This document shows positions 9,497-17,489 of a stretch of 64,000 nucleotides of DNA, one piece after another. Where the stretch lies: NCBI RefSeq assembly GCF_018100785.1, contig NZ_JAGJEC010000001.1:434001-498000 (forward strand), read 5' to 3'. The translations under genes and the position numbers were made by a program. Under the pieces are notes generated by a model, which ran no database searches, was not told the DNA's origin, and was given only the letters and a program-made list of their open reading frames with translations. Origin of the DNA: Maribacter sp. MMG018 (GTDB lineage Bacteria; Bacteroidota; Bacteroidia; Flavobacteriales; Flavobacteriaceae). How positions within the stretch are numbered: the stretch's first letter is position 1; each line of letters begins with the position of its first letter.

Positions 9497-11050
9497 ATGT
9501 CAAAAGTCGCCATAGAATTTGGAATAGAAGAAGCTTTGAAAGCTTTGGGTATTAAAGATATTAATGACGGGTCTTCTACTGGGTCCCAGAATTTTTCGTC
9601 CGGTGAAATTATTGAGTCATTCTCTCCCGTAGACGGATCCTTGATCAGCAGCGTTAAAAGCACTACACCATCAGATTACGAAAAAGTCGTGCAAACTGCT
9701 CAAGAGGCATTTCTAACATGGCGTAAAAAACCTGCTCCACAACGTGGTGAAATAGTACGCCAGTTTGGAGAAAAGTTAAGGGAGTTAAAGGAACCCTTAG
9801 GTAAATTGGTTTCCTATGAAATGGGAAAAAGTTACCAAGAAGGTTTAGGTGAGGTACAAGAAATGATAGATATCTGTGATTTTGCGGTTGGTCTTTCCCG
9901 TCAATTACACGGTCTTACCATGCATTCTGAACGTCCCGGACATAGAATGTACGAACAATACCACTCTTTAGGAATCGTAGGTATAATCTCCGCATTTAAT
10001 TTTCCTGTGGCCGTATGGGCCTGGAATACGGCGTTGGCATGGATCTGTGGTGATGTATGCATATGGAAACCTTCTGAAAAAACCCCTTTATGTGGAATAG
10101 CGTGCCAAAACATAGCCGCAGAAGTATTCAAAAACAATAATCTGCCAGAAGGCATTTCTTGTCTAATAAATGGTGATTATAAAGTAGGCGAGATGATGAC
10201 CCACGATAAACGAGTACCCCTGATTTCTGCGACCGGTTCCATTAGAATGGGAAAAATCGTTGCCCAGGCCGTTGCAGCCCGTTTGGGCAAATCGTTATTG
10301 GAACTGGGAGGCAACAATGCGATTATAGTTACACCCGATGCCGATATTAAAATGACGGTGATCGGTGCCGTGTTCGGCGCAGTAGGTACGGCTGGCCAAC
10401 GTTGTACTTCTACCAGAAGGTTAATTATTCACGAATCTATTTATGACAAGGTAAAAGAGGCTTTAGTAGCCGCCTACGAACAACTTAGAATAGGAAACCC
10501 CTTGGACGAAAACAACCACGTAGGCCCCTTGATAGATACAGATGCCGTAGCCCTTTACGAACAGGCGTTACAAAAAGTTGTAGAAGAAGGCGGCAAGATC
10601 GTTGTAGAAGGAGGCGTACTCTCTGGAGAAGGTTATGAAAGTGGATGTTATGTGAAACCTGCCATTGCAGAGGCACAGAACGACTTTGAAATAGTACAGC
10701 ACGAAACTTTTGCACCCGTACTTTACCTTCTAAAATATAAGGGAGATGTTGAAAATGCCATAGCCATTCAAAATGGGGTGGTACAAGGGCTTTCATCCGC
10801 CATTATGACAAACAACTTGCGCGAAGCGGAAAAATTTCTTTCCGTTGCAGGTAGCGACTGCGGTATCGCCAATGTGAACATAGGAACTTCAGGAGCTGAA
10901 ATAGGCGGGGCCTTTGGTGGCGAGAAAGAAACAGGCGGTGGTCGCGAAAGTGGTTCCGACGCATGGAAAGTATATATGAGAAGACAAACCAATACCATCA
11001 ATTACACCACCGAACTACCCCTTGCTCAAGGCATTAAATTCGACTTATAA
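9497..11050 (+). CDS. Aldehyde dehydrogenase, ALDH7 (antiquitin) type
   Basis: The 517-residue NAD-dependent dehydrogenase carries the substrate-channel and cofactor motifs NFPVAVWAWNTALAWICGDVCIWKPSEKTP (split around residues 169-198), the catalytic glutamate segment LELGGNN near 273-279 and the catalytic cysteine in GQRCTSTRR near 302-310. The overall pattern is that of ALDH7, whose best-known activity is oxidation of alpha-aminoadipate semialdehyde (piperideine-6-carboxylate) in lysine breakdown. Lysine-degradation partners are not adjacent, so the substrate is inferred from family. It has its own promoter and terminator and sits next to, but is separately transcribed from, the 3-hydroxyanthranilate dioxygenase pair. 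Confidence 0.9.
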   Translation: MSKVAIEFGIEEALKALGIKDINDGSSTGSQNFSSGEIIESFSPVDGSLISSVKSTTPSDYEKVVQTAQEAFLTWRKKPAPQRGEIVRQFGEKLRELKEPLGKLVSYEMGKSYQEGLGEVQEMIDICDFAVGLSRQLHGLTMHSERPGHRMYEQYHSLGIVGIISAFNFPVAVWAWNTALAWICGDVCIWKPSEKTPLCGIACQNIAAEVFKNNNLPEGISCLINGDYKVGEMMTHDKRVPLISATGSIRMGKIVAQAVAARLGKSLLELGGNNAIIVTPDADIKMTVIGAVFGAVGTAGQRCTSTRRLIIHESIYDKVKEALVAAYEQLRIGNPLDENNHVGPLIDTDAVALYEQALQKVVEEGGKIVVEGGVLSGEGYESGCYVKPAIAEAQNDFEIVQHETFAPVLYLLKYKGDVENAIAIQNGVVQGLSSAIMTNNLREAEKFLSVAGSDCGIANVNIGTSGAEIGGAFGGEKETGGGRESGSDAWKVYMRRQTNTINYTTELPLAQGIKFDL

Positions 11051-11063
11051 GATTCATAACCTA

Positions 11064-11101
11064 AAAACGGTCTAAAAGCAACAACTTTAGGCCGTTTTTT
11101 G
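11064..11101 (+). terminator. Intrinsic terminator after ALDH7 gene
   Basis: Arms ACGGTCTAAAAG and CTTTAGGCCGT around CAACAA, followed by six T residues. One bulged A and one G-U pair are tolerated. Confidence 0.8.
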
Positions 11102-11212
11102 ATTTTGGTTTTCTGTTGTCCAACTTCCGGTTACCAAGTTCTGCAGACCAAGCACAACCACCATACACAAAAACCTAATCAAATCAAGTATTTTCTTTTT
11201 TACAGTTTTCAT
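11087..11212 (-). CDS. Possible 41-residue membrane peptide (weak)
   Basis: On the minus strand an ATG opens MKTVKKKILDLIRFLCMVVV, then a short hydrophobic run and a polar tail, ending at TAA. A basic N-terminus followed by one hydrophobic helix would suit a small membrane peptide. Its MKTVK opening also matches the lipoprotein at 1045-1959, though the rest does not. Against it, the 3' end overlaps the terminator of the ALDH7 gene and there is no clear promoter. It may be a decayed signal-peptide remnant or chance. Confidence 0.2.
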   Translation of the reverse strand: MKTVKKKILDLIRFLCMVVVLGLQNLVTGSWTTENQNQKTA

Positions 11213-11650
11213 ACTCTTATTATTCAACAATAATCAAGATAAAGCATATCTGCCCAAAGAAATCTTTATTCTGTATACTTCGTTTTAAAAACTGTATGAA
11301 CTGCTTTCAATCTTTATTCAAATCGCCCCAAAAAAAAGCCCCATAAATGTATTAATGGAGCTTTTCCCTAAAACCAACTAACTCAAACTTTTTAACTATA
11401 CCTAACTCAGTGCCGAAACTTGGACGGGAGAGATAGGAAGCTCTTTAATTTGTTACCGCAATTTCTCATTTAATCTCTTTAAAGAAAAATGGATTTATGC
11501 CTACTATACCATAACCTGTATAAATGACATTGAACTTTGTATAACTGGATATCGCTTTTCCCTGATTATTAGCAATTAAGACTGGATAATTATCATAATT
11601 TTAAGATTTTTTTAATACATTGTACGTCAAACACTAAACATTTATGAACA
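11213..11650. other. Gene-poor stretch with an orphan minus-strand terminator
   Basis: I see no convincing protein gene here. The stretch holds a minus-strand intrinsic terminator at 11336-11363, preceded on that strand by AGTTTGAGTTAGTTGG at 11374-11389, the same element that follows the lipoprotein gene at 1045. Upstream of it on the minus strand only a 20-codon reading frame (11407-11469) is present. The right end must contain the promoter for the OmpA-like gene at 11651, but no perfect -7 element was found. Confidence 0.6.
11336..11363 (-). terminator. Orphan intrinsic terminator
   Basis: On the minus strand, arms AAGCTCCAT and ATGGGGCTT (one U-G pair) surround a 10-base loop and precede a run of eight U. 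No recognisable minus-strand gene lies upstream of it, so it may end a small transcript. Confidence 0.65.
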
Positions 11651-12556
11651 ATGACTAAAACAACAACAAATCTACTGCTGATGCTGATCACCATTCTGGC
11701 AGGTACTTATTTCTACATTACCTGTTGTAGCGAATGTGGAGCCAGCCCGTTAGAAGAACCCCCGAAAGAAGTCGCTGCACCCATTGCCCCCGAGGCAACA
11801 TCTTATCCTTTTGCGCTAAACGATGGCTCTTTTTCTTATAGCACAAACGATAATTATAACTTTACTATTTCTTCTTCAGATATTCTAATGCCATTGGCAA
11901 GCAGTTTGGAGACAGGTATTGACACCTTAAAATCTTTTTTTCAGGCAAATCCGGAAAAAGTAGTCAACATAACAGGTTACTACACCAGTGAGGAGACCAA
12001 TAACTCGGCTTATCCAAATCTTGGTATCGCCAGGGCAAATGCCGTTAAAAATCATTTTGTATCGAAGGGAATATCATCTGCCAGCATCAACACTTATGGC
12101 AAATTAATGGACGAGATGGTACCCGAGAACAACATTTATCTTGGGCCCATTACTTATGCCCTTGGCGAAAAAACAGAAAATGCAGCGGAAGAACTTTCCG
12201 CCCTATATGAAAAAATAAAGGCCGATCCCTTGGTGTTGTATTTTAATACAGCAGAGGCATCTATTAACCTAAATTCCGAACAACGGCAGAAAGTGGCCGA
12301 TATTTCCAGATATCTTGATAAGGTGGAAGCTGCCACGGTAAATGTGATCGGGCATACGGATAATACAGGGCAAGCCGCCACCAATATGAACTTGGGGTTA
12401 GACAGGGCAAATTTCGCAAAGAACTATTTGACACAAAATGGTATCTCCGAATCAAAAATAAACACTTCTTCCAAAGGGCAGGCAGAACCTATAGCCGATA
12501 ACTCAACAGAAGAGGGAAGAGCAAAAAACAGACGAACCGTCGTAACCCTTAATTAA
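11651..12556 (+). CDS. OmpA-like domain protein
   Basis: The 301-residue product has an N-terminal hydrophobic signal segment (LLLMLITILAGTYFYITCC, near residues 8-26) and a Pro-rich linker. Two OmpA-like units follow. The second is canonical: LYFNTAEASINLNSEQRQKVADISRYLDK, VNVIGHTDNTGQAATNMNLGLDRANFAKNYL and GQAEPIADNSTEEGRAKNRRTVVTL (residues ~195-300), which normally bind peptidoglycan diaminopimelate through Asp and Arg. The first (residues ~60-160) keeps the same outline (SLETGIDTLKSF, NITGYYTSEE, LGIARANAVKNHF) but is divergent. Tandem Cys residues at the signal end could allow lipidation. The gene lies 26 bp before the 12583 gene and likely forms an operon. Confidence 0.85.
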   Translation: MTKTTTNLLLMLITILAGTYFYITCCSECGASPLEEPPKEVAAPIAPEATSYPFALNDGSFSYSTNDNYNFTISSSDILMPLASSLETGIDTLKSFFQANPEKVVNITGYYTSEETNNSAYPNLGIARANAVKNHFVSKGISSASINTYGKLMDEMVPENNIYLGPITYALGEKTENAAEELSALYEKIKADPLVLYFNTAEASINLNSEQRQKVADISRYLDKVEAATVNVIGHTDNTGQAATNMNLGLDRANFAKNYLTQNGISESKINTSSKGQAEPIADNSTEEGRAKNRRTVVTLN

Positions 12557-12582
12557 TAATATAACAATTAAAATAGTAAAAA

Positions 12583-13137
12583 ATGAATTTTGAAAATATG
12601 AACATCTGGTGTTGGCTTATTCCACTTTTAGTTGGTGTAATTTGTGGAATCTTAGGTTATCTTATCGGCAAGGGCAACAGTACCGTTATCGATAATTCTG
12701 CCGATTTAAAAATATTGCAAGACAAAAACTCAAAATTACAAGCAGATTTGGATGCCTGCAACAAGAAAGTTTCCGCTAATACGAACTTAGGTGCTTCCGC
12801 AGCCTCTTTTGCCGCAGGAGCCGTAGCCGCTTCCATTCCTTTTGATGGTGCCGCAGCAAAAGCCGTTTTCGGAAAGACCATAAAACAAGACGACCTAAAG
12901 GTTGTTGAAGGTATCGGCCCTAAAATTGAGGGAATGTTCAAAGAAGCAGGCATCAAAACCTGGAAAGCTTTATCGGAAGCCTCGGTCGCCGATTGCCAAA
13001 AAATACTGGATGGCGGCGGAAAACGTTATCAAATACACGACCCTGCCTCTTGGCCCATGCAAGCTAAAATGTGTTATGAGGGCAAATGGGAAGAACTTTT
13101 AAAGTGGCAAGACAAACATGATCACGGTAAGTTATAA
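12583..13137 (+). CDS. Membrane-anchored protein with helix-hairpin-helix-like C-terminus
   Basis: A 184-residue protein. It has an N-terminal membrane helix (WCWLIPLLVGVICGILGYLIG, ~9-29), a short coiled-coil-like stretch (LKILQDKNSKLQADLDACNKKV), an Ala-rich segment (~62-85), and a C-terminal domain with the DNA-binding-like hairpin KVVEGIGPKIEGMFKEAGIKTWKALSEAS (~105-133). The latter resembles the 'flap endonuclease-like' domain widespread in bacterial proteins of unknown role, which is also found fused to ribosomal or envelope proteins. It is paired with an OmpA-like gene, so an envelope rather than a DNA role is plausible. A strong terminator follows. Confidence 0.75.
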   Translation: MNFENMNIWCWLIPLLVGVICGILGYLIGKGNSTVIDNSADLKILQDKNSKLQADLDACNKKVSANTNLGASAASFAAGAVAASIPFDGAAAKAVFGKTIKQDDLKVVEGIGPKIEGMFKEAGIKTWKALSEASVADCQKILDGGGKRYQIHDPASWPMQAKMCYEGKWEELLKWQDKHDHGKL

Positions 13138-13163
13138 CCAATAACCAACTGACCAAGCAAAAA

Positions 13164-13193
13164 CCCCGATCGTAAACAGATCGGGGTTTTTTT
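13164..13193 (+). terminator. Intrinsic terminator after OmpA operon
   Basis: Perfect arms CCCCGATC and GATCGGGG around GTAAACA, followed by seven T residues, 26 bp past the stop of the 12583 gene. Confidence 0.92.
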
Positions 13194-13215
13194 AATAATT
13201 ATAAGAACTTAAACT

Positions 13216-14214
13216 TTATAATGCTCCGTTAGGCTCTACCCATTTAAAATGATATTGATCTTCAGGAAACTTCATACGTTCGGCAATACGCTCTAACCTA
13301 GCAGGTAATTTTAATAGATAGTCGCGGGCTTTTTCCGCTTCTTCGTTCAACGACCTTATAGTCTCCAACTCCCAATACGCATTCAGCTTTCTTAAAATAT
13401 CAACGTAATCTTGCGCCGTATACACCCCTAAACGCTGGGCGCAGTTGGAAAAATTCTCAAATGCCGTACCTATAGTGCCACCAGACTCACGTAAGAAATG
13501 TGCCGGCATTACAATTTTTTTCTTCATCATATCGGCAAAGGCCAACATCATACCAGACGGATCCTCTCCGAATATTGTTTTCACAAACTCCCTATAGGCC
13601 AAATGATGTCTCATTTCATCACCTGCAATGATCGTACACATTTTACCTAGCAATGCATTCCCTTTTTTCTTGGCCATTTGCCCCACTCTTTTATGAGAAA
13701 TATTGGTTGCCAGTTCTTGAAAAGAGGTATATACAAAATTTTTATAGGGATCACGATCCGTACCAATATCAAAACCATCCGATATTAAATGTTGGGTCGT
13801 AATTTCGATCTCCCGCATATTTACCCGTCCCGACAAGTATAAATATTTGTTCAATACATCACCATGTCTATTTTCTTCGCCTGTCCAAGCCCTTACCCAT
13901 TTGGCCCAACCATTGGTTTTGTAATCTCCGTGCTGATCAATTCCCACAACATCCATTAACCATGATTCATAGGTCGGCAGTGCTTCTTCGGTAATGGTAT
14001 CAGCTACCATGGTTACCCAAAAATCATACCCTAAATCTTTCGATTCTTCACGTATCTCTTTTACCTTTTCTAAAAAATCATCCTGTTCAGAATCTGGCAA
14101 AAAATCGCTAGGTTGCCAAATCTTTTCTACAGGAATAAGAAAAGAATCCATAAAACCTGCTACTTTAGGTTCTAAGGCCTGCATTACCTCTAGTCTTATA
14201 TTTTTTTCTGCCAT
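13216..14214 (-). CDS. Acyl-ACP desaturase (stearoyl-ACP desaturase type)
   Basis: This soluble di-iron enzyme introduces a cis double bond into acyl chains on acyl carrier protein. The 332-residue form starting at MAEKNIRLEVMQ is chosen; an upstream in-frame extension to 14325 is unlikely because it would overlap the phosphoesterase gene. Iron ligands of the FA_desaturase_2 family are visible as paired E and ExxH motifs: WTGEENRHGDVLNKYL near 132-147 and AGDEMRHHLAYREF near 218-231. Plant-type acyl-ACP desaturases are known in Bacteroidota and actinobacteria. It lies 65 bp behind the phosphoesterase gene on the same strand but may have its own promoter (GAACTTTG lies ~17 bp upstream). Confidence 0.9.
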   Translation of the reverse strand: MAEKNIRLEVMQALEPKVAGFMDSFLIPVEKIWQPSDFLPDSEQDDFLEKVKEIREESKDLGYDFWVTMVADTITEEALPTYESWLMDVVGIDQHGDYKTNGWAKWVRAWTGEENRHGDVLNKYLYLSGRVNMREIEITTQHLISDGFDIGTDRDPYKNFVYTSFQELATNISHKRVGQMAKKKGNALLGKMCTIIAGDEMRHHLAYREFVKTIFGEDPSGMMLAFADMMKKKIVMPAHFLRESGGTIGTAFENFSNCAQRLGVYTAQDYVDILRKLNAYWELETIRSLNEEAEKARDYLLKLPARLERIAERMKFPEDQYHFKWVEPNGAL

Positions 14215-14278
14215 AATTTTAGTTTTAATCAAAGTTCGCCAATAATATAATGAATTGAACTTAAATAGATCTCTTTTT

Positions 14279-15013
14279 TTAATTTCTCCCCTTTTCACCT
14301 GGATAATAGGTGTGTACGGGATCACTCTGCCAATACTCTTTCGTATCTACGTTCATTGCCGTTAATGGCCCTCTGAAAGCTGCACCCGTATCTATATTCC
14401 ATACGTTTGCCGCATTTTGCGGTGTGGTTTCCCCTATGCGCGTCACCGGAGTATGGCCAATATATATTTCCTTATATAAAGTTAACCGTTTTGGATAAAC
14501 AATGGCATCCTTTTTTAACTTGGGGTTTAAGGCCAACGCCAATTCCCAAAGGGTACGGTCCCAATAAAAGGTTTTAGTGAAATACTCATGGTCTATACCC
14601 TTTAAATTGGTAAACCCCGCATGCAAAAAAAGTCTGTTCTCATCATCCAAATAGTAGTTCTGGAGATTTTTATAAAAGGCGATATGACCTTTTTTCGTTG
14701 CTTCGTCAATTTTATCGTATGATGCCATCGTGGCCTTGCCCCCGTGCATAAACCATGTTGGATTGTCTTTGCCCTTGGCGAGCCATTCATAACACAACTC
14801 ATCATGGTTGCCCCTTAAAAAAACACAATTGTGGGATGATTTAAGCTCTATTAAAAAGTTAATGGTCTCAACGGCATCGCTCCACCCATCTATATAATCC
14901 CCCAAAAAAATGAGTGTGTCTTTTTCGGTAACACCAACTTTTTGCAACAAATGTTGCAGTGCCTTTAATCCTGAATGTATATCCCCTATTACAAATGTCC
15001 TCTCTGAATTCAT
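14279..15013 (-). CDS. Calcineurin-like metallophosphoesterase (PPP-type phosphatase)
   Basis: The 244-residue cytoplasmic enzyme has the full two-metal phosphoesterase set: GDIHSGLKAL (residues ~9-18), GDYIDGWSD (~38-46), RGNHDE (~66-71), and a later histidine in FLHAGF and YIGHTPV. This arrangement is that of bacterial Ser/Thr phosphatases and diadenosine tetraphosphate hydrolases; the substrate is not resolved. Its ATG overlaps the stop of the zinc-ribbon gene by four bases (15010-15013), implying coupled expression with the SPFH and zinc-ribbon proteins upstream. Confidence 0.88.
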   Translation of the reverse strand: MNSERTFVIGDIHSGLKALQHLLQKVGVTEKDTLIFLGDYIDGWSDAVETINFLIELKSSHNCVFLRGNHDELCYEWLAKGKDNPTWFMHGGKATMASYDKIDEATKKGHIAFYKNLQNYYLDDENRLFLHAGFTNLKGIDHEYFTKTFYWDRTLWELALALNPKLKKDAIVYPKRLTLYKEIYIGHTPVTRIGETTPQNAANVWNIDTGAAFRGPLTAMNVDTKEYWQSDPVHTYYPGEKGRN

Positions 15014-16092
15014 TTAGCAAAAATCGCAATTACCCCAATTACCACAATAACAAAAAGGATTAAAAAGAAGATTTTCCAAAAAGAATAAGGTCTGTTTCCA
15101 CTTACCGTACCCGTTTGTCCATTGATAAAAAAATTAAACTCCTTTCCATCATATCTGTATGAACTTATGTAAATGGGCAACAGCACATGTTTAAAAGTTT
15201 CGTCGGAAAGCTTTATATCGGCATTGGTGATACGCTGTGTATCCCCCCCAATATCATTCCTGATCCAATTATAGGCAATATTCTTTGCTTTCTGAAAAGA
15301 TTGGCGGTGCCCTTCTTTTAAAGAAACGGTATATTTCTCGGTTACAAACCCCGACAGATATTTTGAATTAAAAGGAACCAAATCCTTTAAATTCCAGAAT
15401 GCTACCTTAGAAGGAATCATATTTCGTTTTCTCTGTGAGGCATTGACCAGAATATCATCGACAAAACCATCTACCTTTCCAGTAACATAAGACCATCTTG
15501 TCTTTCTAACCCGCCTCGTTTTTCTACCTTTGCCCGTATTATAGGTTTGTGTTTCATAATAGTAATCCCCTCTTTGTCCTTGGTAAGACGCAAAAAGATT
15601 GGCGTCAAAAGTCCAATAGGGTAGGTAAAGCCCATGTATTGCCTCTGGATCTAAGGCGGCTCTTTTTAGTTTATCCGGAGCAAACCAGAGACTGCCCACC
15701 CATGTCTTGAATATGTTTCGTGCCTTTTTAGAATCTAGCTGAAAAGGGACCAAGGCACCCGGCAGGATCCACCCTTCCGTTTCCGCATCTTCAAGAATCA
15801 AAGGCTCACCACAATACACACAGTCCAACGACTTATAATGCTCTTCAACATGTTGGTTGGCCCCACAATTTTTACAATGCAACAATTCTATCGTATCGGT
15901 ATGGGCATTTTCTCCCACTACTTTAATATAATGTTCCAACTCTAGCTCTTCAAAGCTACTTTTAGACTGCTCTATAAACTCCTCATATCCACAATATTCA
16001 CAGGTAAGTTGGTTTGAACCAGGTTTAAACTTTAACTCAGCGCCACAATTGGCACAGGCTTTCTTTTTTTCTGATGCTTTAATATCTTCCAT
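15010..16092 (-). CDS. Zinc-ribbon membrane protein (YdjG-like)
   Basis: A 360-residue protein with two TFIIB-type zinc ribbons at the N-terminus: CANCGAELKFKPGSNQLTCEYC (split; Cys near 13, 16, 34, 37) and HCKNCGANQH plus LDCVYCGEP (Cys near 72, 75, 91, 94). A large middle domain follows with WFAPDKLKRAALDP and LYLPYWTFDANLFASYQGQRG. A single C-terminal helix (WKIFFLILFVIVVIGVIAIFA) anchors it with the bulk in the cytoplasm. Such proteins are often misnamed as helicases. In Bacillus subtilis a similar zinc-ribbon membrane protein (YdjG) is encoded with an SPFH protein (YdjI) and PspA; here the SPFH partner is immediately upstream and PspA is absent. Confidence 0.8.
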   Translation of the reverse strand: MEDIKASEKKKACANCGAELKFKPGSNQLTCEYCGYEEFIEQSKSSFEELELEHYIKVVGENAHTDTIELLHCKNCGANQHVEEHYKSLDCVYCGEPLILEDAETEGWILPGALVPFQLDSKKARNIFKTWVGSLWFAPDKLKRAALDPEAIHGLYLPYWTFDANLFASYQGQRGDYYYETQTYNTGKGRKTRRVRKTRWSYVTGKVDGFVDDILVNASQRKRNMIPSKVAFWNLKDLVPFNSKYLSGFVTEKYTVSLKEGHRQSFQKAKNIAYNWIRNDIGGDTQRITNADIKLSDETFKHVLLPIYISSYRYDGKEFNFFINGQTGTVSGNRPYSFWKIFFLILFVIVVIGVIAIFAK

Positions 16093-16150
16093 AGAAATAA
16101 CTACCCCCTTTACACAAAGTGAGCAACTTTTTTAGCGTTATCTAAGTTTG

Positions 16151-17299
16151 TTAAACTGTTGGTAACGGTGGTGGTGTATTGCCCCCCAAAAAAGATTTTA
16201 GTTCCTCTATATCCTTTAAGGCACTCCAATTGGCCATGCCTTGTTTCCAGATCAAAGAATCTCTATTTATGGTTCTACTAGCAAAAAGTTCTTTTAACCT
16301 TTCATAGGATACAGGACCCAATTGTTGTCCGTTTACGGCATAATAATAATTAACCTGTGCCGGAACTGGGGGAGGCGCCATAGAAGCCTGTTGTGGTTGG
16401 CTCATTGGCTGGCCCATTGGTTGCCCCATAGATTGGCCTCCCATTAGACCGCCCATTTGCTGGGCCAGAACAAAGCCCATACCCATGCCCATACCTGCGC
16501 CGGCAGTTCCTCCTTCGTTCTTGGCCGCTGCTTCCATTGCTTTTGCCGCTTTGAACTGCGCAAGCTTGCTCATATCCAACTTATCTAAACGACTGTATTC
16601 GAAGATCTCTTTTTTAAGTTCTTCGGGCATGGATACGTTCTCTATATAGAATTTCTCCAGCTCTATACCTACTCTATTAAATTCTGGCTGCATTACTTCT
16701 TGGCAGGTCTCTGAAAGTTCACTGGTATTGGCGGCATATAACTCTATGGGCAGATTTGCCTCACCTACGGTATCGGTAAAACGCGTAACGATCAAACTCT
16801 TTAGATGTTCGTTTATTTCAAAATTTGTAAAATTACCGTCCGTTCCAACAACATCCACGATAAATTTACCTGGGTCGTTAATTCTAAAGCTATAGGTACC
16901 AAAAGCTCTTATCTCTACCAAACCAAACCGGTCATCGCTTAACATAAATGGGTTTTTGGTCCCCCATTTCTCATCGGTAAAAAGTCTTGTATTCACAAAA
17001 TATACCTCTGCCTTAAATGGGCTATCAAACCCATATTTCCAACCTTTTAAGGTCGTAAGTATTGGTAAATTTTTTGTGTTTAACGTGTAGGTGCCAGGTT
17101 TAAAAACATCTGCCAGTTGCCCTTCGTTTACAAAAACGGCCATTTGCCCCTCTCTTACGATCAACTGGGCATTGTTCTTTATTTCGTTCTGGTATCTTTC
17201 AAATCGATGGACTATAGTATCATTGGAAGTATCCAACCATTCTACAATATCTATAAACTCATTACTTAATTTTTTCTTTATCTCGTCAAATAAACTCAT
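16151..17299 (-). CDS. SPFH-domain protein with C-terminal GYF_2 domain (YdjI-like)
   Basis: The 382-residue protein begins with an SPFH/band-7-like 'virion core' domain (residues ~1-250; EGQMAVFVNEGQLADVFKPGTYTL, then VEIRAFGTYSFRINDP). A Gly/Met/Gln/Pro-rich linker follows (~265-310, with MGQPMGQPMSQPQQ). The C-terminal GYF_2 (DUF4339) module has YYYAVNGQQLGPVSYERL and DSLIWKQGMANWSAL (~318-372). There is no membrane helix of its own, so it probably assembles on the membrane through a partner, plausibly the zinc-ribbon protein encoded 58 bp downstream. GYF modules bind proline-rich peptides in eukaryotes; the bacterial ligand is unknown. Confidence 0.85.
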   Translation of the reverse strand: MSLFDEIKKKLSNEFIDIVEWLDTSNDTIVHRFERYQNEIKNNAQLIVREGQMAVFVNEGQLADVFKPGTYTLNTKNLPILTTLKGWKYGFDSPFKAEVYFVNTRLFTDEKWGTKNPFMLSDDRFGLVEIRAFGTYSFRINDPGKFIVDVVGTDGNFTNFEINEHLKSLIVTRFTDTVGEANLPIELYAANTSELSETCQEVMQPEFNRVGIELEKFYIENVSMPEELKKEIFEYSRLDKLDMSKLAQFKAAKAMEAAAKNEGGTAGAGMGMGMGFVLAQQMGGLMGGQSMGQPMGQPMSQPQQASMAPPPVPAQVNYYYAVNGQQLGPVSYERLKELFASRTINRDSLIWKQGMANWSALKDIEELKSFLGGNTPPPLPTV

Positions 17300-17489
17300 T
17301 TTCCTATCTTTTATAATTGTTCTAAAAAGGTAGGGAATTCCAACATACCCAACAAAAAATGTAGTTATCTACCCATTAAAAATGGCATATTAGCACAATT
17401 CAAATATTTTGCCCCCGTAATAATCCACAACAAAATTTATATTAGGCAATTTTTCTGATTATCTTAGAAAATCTAATTTCGCCTTTTGT

